Part shown: positions 1 to 5,173 of the stretch, one piece after another
Numbering within the stretch: position 1 is the first letter of the stretch
How the letters are laid out: each line of letters begins with the position of its first letter
Assembly: GCA_021199695.1 (NCBI GenBank)
Contig: JAJQHP010000254.1
Coordinates: 1 to 5,543, forward strand
Length of the DNA stretch: 5,543 nt
Reading direction: 5' to 3'
From: Clostridiales bacterium
GTDB lineage: Bacteria; Bacillota; Clostridia; Oscillospirales; Oscillospiraceae
Position numbers and translations under genes: made by a program
The notes under the pieces: model-generated
Told to the model about the DNA's origin: nothing
The model's database searches: none
Seen by the model: the letters and a program-made list of their open reading frames with translations, nothing else

Positions 1-353
1 GGGGCAGGCCGGGAATCTTCGGGCTGCGGTTGTCCCGGACGATCTGACGGATGATCTCCCCGGGGTTCCGGGTCTCCACCTTCATCTCGAACCCGTTGCG
101 CACGCGGACCACCCCGTCCTGACAGGTGAACTCCAGCCGGGGCTGATAGCCCCAGGAAGGTGTACCGTCCCCAGCGGCCGGAGTCCTCCAGGCTCTCCAG
201 CAGGAAGCAGTGGCGGCTGACGGATTTCAGGATGCGCAGGGTCTCGATGGTGGTGCAGCGGTCGGAGAGAATGGTGCGGGTGACAGGGACGGTGCGATAA
301 TCCGCCTCGTACTGCCGGGCCTGCTCCAGGGTAGGATAGTAGCGTTTTTCCAT
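1..353 (-). CDS. trpE: Anthranilate synthase component I, N-terminal part, apparent frameshift, truncated by window edge
   Basis: TrpE makes anthranilate from chorismate, using ammonia supplied by its glutaminase partner TrpG, as the first step of tryptophan synthesis in the cytoplasm. The ATG at 353-351 has an AGGAGA ribosome binding site at 361-366 with a 7-nt spacer. The first residues (MEKRYYPTLEQARQYEADYR) and the stretch CFLLESLEDSGRWGRYTFLG are typical of the TrpE N-terminal domain, where the SLE...GRYTFLG segment contributes to tryptophan feedback binding in the family. After that point the frame shifts. With one base of the C run at 150-153 removed, reading continues as GYQPRLEF and on to EIIRQIVRDNRSPKIPGLP at the left edge, again TrpE-like. 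Uncorrected, the first frame stays open to the edge but loses similarity. The break is either a real indel (pseudogene) or a sequence error. The Trp T-box upstream independently supports the assignment. The C-terminal catalytic domain lies outside the window. Confidence 0.85.
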   Translation of the reverse strand, partial: MEKRYYPTLEQARQYEADYRTVPVTRTILSDRCTTIETLRILKSVSRHCFLLESLEDSGRWGRYTFLGLSAPAGVHLSGRGGPRAQRVRDEGGDPEPRGDHPSDRPGQPQPEDSRPA

Positions 354-360
354 GACATCA

Positions 361-366
361 TCTCCT
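361..366 (-). promoter_or_regulatory. trpE ribosome binding site
   Basis: AGGAGA on the minus strand, 7 nt from the ATG at 353-351. Two other ATG triplets (361-359 and 358-356) sit inside or too close to this site, so the ATG at 353 is the favoured start. A small GC hairpin (GGGGCG/CGCCCC, about 394-379) lies between the terminator and this site. Confidence 0.75.
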
Positions 367-397
367 GAGAAAGAGGTGGGGGCGGCTGCGCCCCGGG

Positions 398-439
398 AAA
401 AATGAAAACCGCCCATGACTGTTGCTCAGTCAAGGACGG
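398..439 (-). terminator. T-box regulated intrinsic terminator
   Basis: The 5' arm CCGTCCTTGACT (439-428), a 7-nt loop and the 3' arm AGTCATGGGCGG (420-409) form a 12-position stem with one T-T mismatch and one G-T pair. It is followed by the U-rich tract TTTTCATTTTT (408-398). The 5' arm includes the CCTT that the antiterminator needs, so only one of the two folds can exist. Confidence 0.9.
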
Positions 440-682
440 ATGTACCGCGGTGCCACCTTGTTTCGCAGAAATTCTGCGCACTTTGCGAAATGCAAACACA
501 TTTCCGGCAATTTACGTATGCCCTCACGTCACGGGATACTGCGCCCTCCCGGGCGGTTCGCCGTGCCCTCCGTGGTCCATTTGACAGGCCGTCTGCTGCC
601 GGATTTTCAGCGCCCCGGCTCTCTGTAAACGCGTATCCTGCCATTATCTCCACTTCAACGGTTTCATGGACGATGTTCAGTT
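398..682 (-). ncRNA. T-box riboswitch, tRNA-Trp specific, upstream of trpE
   Basis: This leader RNA senses uncharged tRNA-Trp and controls readthrough into trpE. Read on the minus strand, the elements come in canonical order. There is an AGAGAG element at 624-619 and a Stem I apical hairpin (GCCGG 619-615 with CCGGC 602-598) holding a CTGAAA loop. The specifier codon TGG lies at 579-577 in the context AAATGGACCACGGAG. A short hairpin (GCAGAA/TTCTGC, about 478-466) follows. The T-box sequence AAGGTGGCACCGCG is at 459-446, and a terminator ends the element. The antiterminator can pair AAGG (459-456) with CCTT (435-432), which is mutually exclusive with the terminator 5' arm. The TGG specifier agrees with the downstream gene. 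The 5' end is inferred from the promoter at 689-716. Confidence 0.93.
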
Positions 683-688
683 AACGAT

Positions 689-716
689 ATTATAGCATCT
701 CTTTGGACAATGTCAA
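689..716 (-). promoter_or_regulatory. Promoter of the trpE T-box transcript
   Basis: Consensus -35 TTGACA (716-711) and consensus -10 TATAAT (694-689) on the minus strand, separated by 16 bp. The start of transcription is predicted near 682, just before Stem I of the T-box. Both hexamers being perfect fits a constitutive promoter whose output is set by the riboswitch. Confidence 0.85.
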
Positions 717-776
717 GCGGGAACAGAGAGAAAATTCCGTGTGTCGCGGCGGTGTCCCCCAGTCAGAGACAAGCCG

Positions 777-805
777 TTGACAACGCTGATTTTCTTTGCT
801 ATGAT
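777..805 (+). promoter_or_regulatory. Promoter of the MATE transporter gene
   Basis: -35 TTGACA (777-782) and -10 TATGAT (800-805) with an ideal 17-bp spacer. Transcription is predicted to begin near 812. This promoter lies downstream of the ATG at 710 that opens the longest reading frame, which argues that translation starts later. It is divergent from the trpE T-box promoter, with about 60 bp between the two -35 boxes. Confidence 0.8.
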
Positions 806-917
806 ATGACGCAAACCGGTGAGCTGCCCCAGGGCCTTGCCGGTATCATGACGCAAATTGGTTTTCGACCCATGGCGGGTCACAGCGGGGAGGGCGGCGC
901 TGACAGCTGCGCTCCCC
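806..917 (+). other. Candidate structured 5' leader of the MATE gene, with an imperfect direct repeat
   Basis: This falls in the untranslated region between the predicted transcription start (about 812) and the GTG start at 944. It holds two copies of ATGACGCAAAyyGGT (806-820 with CC, 848-862 with TT), 42 nt apart. It can form three hairpins: ACCGG 815-819 with CCGGT 840-844, GACCC 867-871 with GGGTC 877-881, and GGGGAG 887-892 with CTCCCC 912-917. No U-tract follows the last hairpin, so a terminator is not supported. I do not recognise a known riboswitch class. The first repeat straddles the predicted transcription start, so the repeat could equally be a protein operator. Confidence 0.4.
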
Positions 918-930
918 ATCTGAGCGAGAG

Positions 931-935
931 AGGAG
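931..935 (+). promoter_or_regulatory. Ribosome binding site fixing the MATE start at GTG 944
   Basis: AGGAG within GAGAGAGGAG, 8 nt before the GTG at 944. No comparable site precedes the in-frame ATG at 710, and the ATG at 971 lacks a well-spaced one. Confidence 0.75.
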
Positions 936-943
936 ACAGTTTC

Positions 944-2326
944 GTGGCTGCGTCAAAATCATCCGACCTGATGACCTCCGGCCCCATTGGCCGCAAGATC
1001 GTCACCTTCGCATTCCCCATCTTTCTGGGCTATCTGTTTCAGCAGTTCTACAACGTGGCGGATTCCCTCATCGTGGGCAATCTGCTGGGAAACAGCTCTC
1101 TGGCGGCGGTCAGCTCCACCGGGAGCCTGATCTTTCTGCTGGTGGGCTTCTTTATGGGTCTCGCCGGCGGCGAGGGAGTGGTCATCTCCCACTATTTCGG
1201 CGCGGAGGACGAGACGGAGCTGCGCCGGGCTGTCCACACAGCCCTGGCCTTCGGCATTGCCTCCGGCCTGGCAGTCACCGTGATCGGCGTGCTGCTGGCG
1301 CCCCAGATCCTGCAATGGATGGGGACGCCGGAGGAGGTCCTGGAGGAGGCCACCGCCTATATTCAGACCTACTTCGCCGGAGCGCTGGGCATGGTATTCT
1401 ACAACACCTGCACCGGCATCATGCGGGCGGTGGGAGACAGCCGTCACCCCCTGCAATACCTCATCATCTCCTCCGTCCTGAATGTGGTACTGGATCTGAT
1501 TATGATCGCCGTGCTCCATCTGGGAGTGGGCGGGGCCGCCCTGGCCACCATCCTCGCCCAGTTCATCAGCGCGTTTCTTTGTCTGTGGCGGCTGGTGCGG
1601 GTGAAGGAGGTATACCAGGTCCGGCTCCGGGAGATCCGGTTCCACTGGGATATGTTGAAGCAGATCATCTCCAACGGTCTCCCTGCCGGGCTGCAAAACT
1701 CCATCATCTCCATTGGCAACGTGGTGGTGCAGTCCAACATCAACGCCTTCGGTGAGATGGCGGTGGCTGGCTACGGAGCCTATACCCGCATCGACGGCTT
1801 CGGTTTTATCCCCATCACCAGCTTTACCATGGCCCTGACCACCTTCGTCAGCCAGAACCTGGGAGCCGGGCAGTATGAGCGGGCCAAAAAGGGCTCCCGC
1901 TTCGGCATCCTCTGTTCCGTCGCCCTGGCGGAGGTGGTGGGCGTCATCATCTACATAACCATTCCCGTACTCATCGGGGCCTTCACCCGGGAGGAGGAGG
2001 CCATCGCCTACGGCGTTCAGTGGGCCAGGATCTGCACTCCCTTCTATTTCCTGCTCTCCTTCAGCCACTGTGTCTCCGCCGTTCTACGGGGGGCCGGACG
2101 GGCGGTGGTCCCCATGTTTACCATGATGGCCTATTGGTGCTTCGTCCGGGTGGGATTCCTCACCGTCATGGTCCCCATCACCCAGGCCTTTACCACCGTC
2201 AGCTGGGTCTATCCCCTGACCTGGCTGCTCAGCGCCGTCACCCTGGGCATCTATTACCTCAGGGTGGACTGGCTCCACGGCAGCCATCGGGTCCGGGGCA
2301 TGAAACGGGCCGCCGGGACAAATTAA
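944..2326 (+). CDS. MATE family multidrug/cation antiporter
   Basis: A predicted inner-membrane exporter of the multidrug and toxic compound extrusion family, which expels organic cations or metabolites using a sodium or proton gradient. The GTG start gives 460 residues, close to the family norm of about 450. A frame open from the ATG at 710 would add 78 residues with no MATE character and would start upstream of the promoter. The N-terminus reads MTSGPIGRKIVTFAFPIFLG followed by LFQQFYNVADSLIVGNLLG, a family hallmark of the first two helices. Two half-repeats are visible: TCTGIMRAVGDSRHPL in the first and CVSAVLRGAGRAVVPMFTMM in the second, with about twelve hydrophobic segments in all. The gene stands alone between a divergent trpE leader and a convergent lysR. 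The substrate cannot be inferred. A subfamily such as MepA/NorM/DinF-like is not resolved from sequence alone. Confidence 0.93.
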   Translation: MAASKSSDLMTSGPIGRKIVTFAFPIFLGYLFQQFYNVADSLIVGNLLGNSSLAAVSSTGSLIFLLVGFFMGLAGGEGVVISHYFGAEDETELRRAVHTALAFGIASGLAVTVIGVLLAPQILQWMGTPEEVLEEATAYIQTYFAGALGMVFYNTCTGIMRAVGDSRHPLQYLIISSVLNVVLDLIMIAVLHLGVGGAALATILAQFISAFLCLWRLVRVKEVYQVRLREIRFHWDMLKQIISNGLPAGLQNSIISIGNVVVQSNINAFGEMAVAGYGAYTRIDGFGFIPITSFTMALTTFVSQNLGAGQYERAKKGSRFGILCSVALAEVVGVIIYITIPVLIGAFTREEEAIAYGVQWARICTPFYFLLSFSHCVSAVLRGAGRAVVPMFTMMAYWCFVRVGFLTVMVPITQAFTTVSWVYPLTWLLSAVTLGIYYLRVDWLHGSHRVRGMKRAAGTN

Positions 2327-2344
2327 ACCGCTCCATATTGCCAC

Positions 2345-2373
2345 AACTGCCGCCCAGCTTTCGGGCGGCAGTT
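2345..2373. terminator. Bidirectional terminator between the MATE gene and lysR
   Basis: A perfect 11-bp inverted repeat, AACTGCCGCCC (2345-2355) with GGGCGGCAGTT (2363-2373), around a 7-nt loop. It sits 18 bp after the MATE stop and 3 bp after the lysR stop. The T-run on the plus side is interrupted (TTACTTTAT), and the minus-strand continuation is also weakly T-rich, so terminator strength is uncertain. Position between convergent genes supports the role. Confidence 0.75.
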
Positions 2374-2376
2374 ACT

Positions 2377-3261
2377 TTATGGCTCATCCTCCGTCACCAG
2401 CTTTATCAGCCGTTCCATGAGATGGGAGACATACTTGTCCCGATGATAGAGCAGCACCAGCTCCCGGCTGAAATCCAGGCCCTCCACCGGTACCTCCCGG
2501 AAGCTGTCCGGGTGGGCCTCCAGCGCCTCCCGGGCCAGCTGGTAGGGCAGGACGGTGACGCCCTCCTGCTCCCGGGCGGCCCGGATGAGGACGGTGGAGG
2601 ACACCGACTCCCAGTAAGGCTGGCAGGGACAGCCTGCCTGCTCCATCAGCCGTTGGAACTGCTCCCGCACTCCGGAGCCCCGCTCCCGGAGGAGCAGCCG
2701 GGTCCGGGAAAGCTCCTCCGCCGTGGCGGGGGTGTGCCGGAAGATGGGATGCTCCGGGTGGGCGGCGGCCAGGATGCGGTCCCGGGCGAAGGGGAGCTGG
2801 ATATAATTGGGCTGTCCGGGGAGCGCCTCCGTCAGGGCCACATCCAGCCGATTCCCCTCCAGCCGCGCCAGCAGGTCGGAGGAACGGCTGACATAGACCC
2901 GCAGCTCCGCCTGGGGATACTCCGCTTCCAGCTGGTTCAGGTAGGAGTGGAGCAGAGCGCACCCCACGGTGAGGTTGGCCCCGATGCGGAGGACCTGGGG
3001 CTGACGGTCCCGGGCGGTCTCCCGCTCCAACTCGTCAAACTGGTCCACCATGGCCCTCGCCTTTGGGTAGAGCCCTTCCCCCGCCGGGGTGAGAGCCAGC
3101 CTGCGGCCCAGCCGTTCGAACAGCAGCGTGCCGTAGTGTTCCTCCAGCTCCCGGATCGCCTGGCTCACCGAGGGCTGGGCCATAAACAGGCTCTGGGCGG
3201 CGGCGGACATACTTCCCCGCTCGCAGACGGCGCAGAAAATGCGCAGATGCCGCAGCGTCAT
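2377..3261 (-). CDS. LysR-type transcriptional regulator, divergent from modABC
   Basis: A 294-residue DNA-binding regulator of normal LysR length. The N-terminal winged helix-turn-helix (about residues 3-62) reads LRHLRIFCAVCERGSMSAAA, then QPSVSQAIRELEEHYGTLLF and ERLGRRLALTPAGE, the family signature. The rest (about 90-290) is the periplasmic-binding-protein-like effector domain, with LRIGANLTVGCALLHSYL, RLDVALTEAL and GVTVLPYQLA as recognisable blocks. The start at 3261 is chosen because AGGGGAG (about 3275-3269) precedes it at 7 nt and the HTH begins at once. The frame stays open far upstream, but that part is antisense to modA. Divergence from modA and a shared control region suggest it regulates the transporter and itself. 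The effector is unknown; molybdate, tungstate or a related oxyanion is a context-based guess. The fold resembles regulators of the CysL/CysB kind only in general family terms. Confidence 0.93.
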   Translation of the reverse strand: MTLRHLRIFCAVCERGSMSAAAQSLFMAQPSVSQAIRELEEHYGTLLFERLGRRLALTPAGEGLYPKARAMVDQFDELERETARDRQPQVLRIGANLTVGCALLHSYLNQLEAEYPQAELRVYVSRSSDLLARLEGNRLDVALTEALPGQPNYIQLPFARDRILAAAHPEHPIFRHTPATAEELSRTRLLLRERGSGVREQFQRLMEQAGCPCQPYWESVSSTVLIRAAREQEGVTVLPYQLAREALEAHPDSFREVPVEGLDFSRELVLLYHRDKYVSHLMERLIKLVTEDEP

Positions 3262-3282
3262 CGGCGTTCTCCCCTTTCGTTG

Positions 3283-3309
3283 ATAGGTTTTACCTATGGT
3301 AATTTCCAT
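3283..3309. promoter_or_regulatory. Likely LysR operator(s)
   Basis: ATAGGT-TTT-ACCTAT (3283-3297) is a perfect 6-bp palindrome that fits the LysR T-N11-A pattern (T3284, A3296). It is followed at once by a second, weaker inverted repeat ATGG-TAATTT-CCAT (3296-3309). Relative to the predicted lysR start (about 3312) these sites lie downstream, suited to autorepression. Relative to a mod start near 3364 the strong palindrome centres near -74, the usual position of a LysR recognition site. Confidence 0.65.
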
Positions 3310-3318
3310 TTTAACCCT

Positions 3319-3347
3319 ATAATATAATTGGACAGGGCTTTTGTCAA
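3319..3347 (-). promoter_or_regulatory. lysR promoter
   Basis: Minus-strand -35 TTGACA (3347-3342) and -10 TATTAT (3324-3319) with a 17-bp spacer. The predicted start near 3312 gives an untranslated leader of about 50 nt that contains the palindromic operator. Confidence 0.75.
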
Positions 3348-3357
3348 ATGTTAAAAT
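3328..3357 (+). promoter_or_regulatory. Candidate modABC promoter, overlapping the lysR promoter
   Basis: TTGGAC (3328-3333) and TAAAAT (3352-3357) with an 18-bp spacer, weaker than consensus as expected for an activated promoter. Its -35 lies inside the spacer of the lysR promoter and vice versa, so the two would compete for polymerase. An alternative is the perfect plus-strand TATAAT at 3318-3323, which lacks a -35 and would depend on a regulator bound at 3283-3309. Both place the start before the terminator at 3373-3399. Confidence 0.5.
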
Positions 3358-3372
3358 AATGCAAACGCAGGA

Positions 3373-3399
3373 GGGGCTGCCAACCGGCAGCCCCTTTTT
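3373..3399 (+). terminator. Intrinsic terminator in the modA leader (possible attenuator)
   Basis: A perfect 9-bp stem, GGGGCTGCC (3373-3381) with GGCAGCCCC (3386-3394), a 4-nt loop AACC and a run of five T (3395-3399). It lies 72 bp before modA and after both candidate plus-strand promoters. Its 3' arm plus tail (CCCCTTTT, 3391-3398) is exactly complementary to AAAAGGGG (3455-3462), which includes the modA ribosome binding site. Confidence 0.8.
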
Positions 3400-3471
3400 G
3401 CAGAAATCGGGAGTTGTTTTCAAAAAACATTCGCTACCGGTTCCAATCAAGAAGAAAAGGGGTAACGAACA

Positions 3472-4464
3472 ATGAAAAAGCTGACTGCGCTGCTGATGGC
3501 CCTGTGTATGGTCCTCGCTCTGACCGCCTGCGGCAGCACCACAGAGGACGCCTCTGATACCACAGACGACACCTCCGCCACCGAGACGGAGGATGCCGCT
3601 GAGGAAGCGGAGGACGTCGACGCCGCAGAGACGGAGGAGGCCGACGCCGAAGAAGCCGGGGACACCGACGCCGAAGAGGAAACTGAGGACACCTCCTCCG
3701 ACGTTGAGGTCACGCTGAACGTGTTTATCGCCGCCTCCCTGAACAACGCCTTTGAGGAGCTGAAGGCCAACTATGAGGCGGAGCATCCCAATGTCACTAT
3801 CACCCTGAACGCCGCCAGCTCCGGCACTCTGCTCACCCAGATCCAGGAGGGCTATGACTGCGACATCTTCTTCTCCGCCTCCACCAAGGAGATCGACCAG
3901 TTGGAGGAAGAGGGCCGCATCGTGGACGGCACCCGCACCGACCTGCTGAAAAATGAGGTGGTGGTCATCACCTGGCAGGGCTCCGGCACTACCGTCACCG
4001 GGCTGGACAACCTGGGCGAGGCCGCTTCCATCGCGCTGGCGGACGGCTCCGTCCCTGTGGGCCGCTACACCCGGACCGCCCTCCAGGCCTCCGGCGTGCT
4101 GGACAGCAGCCTGACCGCCTCTGACATCACCACCGCCGAGGTCTCTGAGGCCCTGGGCGGGGTGGAGATCAACGAGTGCGCCAACGTCTCCGCCGTCCTC
4201 CAGGCCGTGGCCGAGGGCTCCAACGAGGTGGGCACTGTCTACTACTCCGACGCCTACTCTGAGATCGACCGGATCGAGATCCTGGAGCACGTCTCCACCG
4301 ATCTGACCGGCAACATCATCTACCCCGTGGCTCAGATCGCCCCTCTGGACGAGTCCGCCGTCTCTGAGGAGCAGACCGCCGCCGCCGAGGAGTTCCTGAC
4401 CTACATCACCTCCGACGAGGCCATGGAGGTCTTTACCACCTATATGTTCCTGGACAACCGCTGA
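3472..4464 (+). CDS. modA: Molybdate/tungstate ABC transporter substrate-binding lipoprotein
   Basis: An extracytoplasmic binding protein that captures molybdate (or tungstate) and hands it to ModB. The 330-residue product starts at the ATG 9 nt after AAAAGGGG. Residues 1-20 form a lipoprotein signal: basic MKK, a hydrophobic core and the lipobox LTAC with Cys20 as the predicted lipid-anchored residue. Residues 21-79 are a linker with 28 Asp/Glu and no Lys/Arg, built partly from 8-residue repeats, much longer than usual for this family. The ModA fold then begins with LNVFIAASLNNAFEELKANY, followed by AASSGTLLTQIQEG and DIFFSASTKEIDQLEEEGRI. The Ser in AASL and the SSGT loop match the oxyanion-binding positions of ModA. 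Later blocks, DGSVPVGRYTRTAL and GTVYYSDAY, are also family-typical. It is followed after one base by modB. Molybdate and tungstate cannot be told apart from sequence. Confidence 0.93.
   Translation: MKKLTALLMALCMVLALTACGSTTEDASDTTDDTSATETEDAAEEAEDVDAAETEEADAEEAGDTDAEEETEDTSSDVEVTLNVFIAASLNNAFEELKANYEAEHPNVTITLNAASSGTLLTQIQEGYDCDIFFSASTKEIDQLEEEGRIVDGTRTDLLKNEVVVITWQGSGTTVTGLDNLGEAASIALADGSVPVGRYTRTALQASGVLDSSLTASDITTAEVSEALGGVEINECANVSAVLQAVAEGSNEVGTVYYSDAYSEIDRIEILEHVSTDLTGNIIYPVAQIAPLDESAVSEEQTAAAEEFLTYITSDEAMEVFTTYMFLDNR
3616..3687 (+). repeat. Three tandem 24-nt degenerate repeats in the modA linker
   Basis: The core CGACGCCGmAGA recurs at 3618, 3642 and 3666, exactly 24 nt apart. The second and third copies share 13 identical bases (CCGACGCCGAAGA, 3641-3653 and 3665-3677). 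They encode the 8-residue units VDAAETEE, ADAEEAGD and TDAEEETE (residues 49-72). The period is a whole number of codons, so gain or loss of units would keep the frame. Confidence 0.8.
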
Positions 4465-4465
4465 T

Positions 4466-5170
4466 ATGGAGGAGCTGATCTCGACCATCTCCCATCTGGA
4501 CTGGTCGCCCCTCTGGATCACCCTGGAATCCGGCGCCGCCGCCACAGTTCTCAGCTTCTTTCTGGGGCTGTGGGCGGCCCGCCGGGCCATGTCCGCCACC
4601 CCGAGGTGGAAAGCCGTTTTGGACGGGCTGCTGACCCTGCCCATGGTGCTGCCCCCCACGGTGGCGGGCTTTTTCCTGCTGCTGATCTTCTCCCTCCGCC
4701 GCCCCTTCGGCAGCTTTCTCTACGAATACCTGGGCATCAAGGTGGTGCAGACCTTCCTGGGCTGCGTCATCGCCGCCACGGTGATTGCCTTCCCCCTGAT
4801 GTACCGCAACACCCGGGCCGCCTTTGAGCAGGTGGACGTGGACCTGATCCACGCCGCCCGCACCCTGGGGATGAGCGACACCGCCATCTTCTGGCGGGTG
4901 GTCATCCCCACCGCCGGTCCCGGCGTGGCCTCCGGCACGGTGCTCACCTTCGCCCGGGCCATCGGGGAGTACGGGGCCACCTCCATGCTGGCGGGCAACA
5001 TCGCCGGAAAGACGGGCACTATCTCCCAGCGCATCGCCATGGTGCTGCAAAACGGGGATTACCTGACGGCGGGCATCTGGGTTGCGGTGGTCATCATCAT
5101 CGCCTTCGTCCTCATCCTGGCGATCAATCTGCTCTCCAGCCGGACGGCTGCCCCGAGAGAGAGGTGGTAG
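4466..5170 (+). CDS. modB: Molybdate ABC transporter permease
   Basis: The integral membrane channel of the importer, 234 residues, close to the usual ModB length of about 225-230. The N-terminus has DWSPLWITLESGAAATVLSF, as in other ModB proteins. LTLPMVLPPTVAGFFLL (about residues 57-73) is the ModB signature. The cytoplasmic EAA coupling loop that contacts ModC lies near residues 126-145 (LIHAARTLGMSDTAIFWRVV), followed by TFARAIGEYGAT. About five hydrophobic segments are visible, ending with one at 200-224. The ATG begins one base after the modA stop and has no clear Shine-Dalgarno upstream, so translation is probably coupled to modA. The stop is 3 bases before modC. Confidence 0.94.
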   Translation: MEELISTISHLDWSPLWITLESGAAATVLSFFLGLWAARRAMSATPRWKAVLDGLLTLPMVLPPTVAGFFLLLIFSLRRPFGSFLYEYLGIKVVQTFLGCVIAATVIAFPLMYRNTRAAFEQVDVDLIHAARTLGMSDTAIFWRVVIPTAGPGVASGTVLTFARAIGEYGATSMLAGNIAGKTGTISQRIAMVLQNGDYLTAGIWVAVVIIIAFVLILAINLLSSRTAAPRERW

Positions 5171-5173
5171 ACT

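Noticed and set aside
402..684. Several short open frames on both strands between trpE and the MATE gene
   Set aside because: They overlap the T-box structure, have no convincing ribosome binding sites and encode no recognisable peptide. The region is explained by the riboswitch.
806..930. Known riboswitch class (cobalamin, c-di-GMP, ZTP, Moco, guanidine) in the MATE leader
   Set aside because: GACGCAAA recalls a piece of the c-di-GMP-I consensus, but the rest of the conserved core is missing. No other class matched, so no class is assigned.
959..2068. A long minus-strand open frame opposite the MATE gene
   Set aside because: It is a shadow of GC-rich coding sequence with His/Asp/Gly-rich composition, no ribosome binding site and no recognisable domain. 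The plus strand has clear MATE motifs.
2020..3327. A plus-strand open frame opposite lysR
   Set aside because: Its product is Leu/Pro/Gly/Gln-rich with no family character. It runs through the end of the MATE gene and the terminator and is antisense to a clear LysR gene.
3262..4659. A minus-strand open frame extending the LysR protein upstream by several hundred residues
   Set aside because: It is antisense to modA and modB, glycine/valine-rich and of low complexity. The LysR helix-turn-helix and its ribosome binding site show the true start at 3261.
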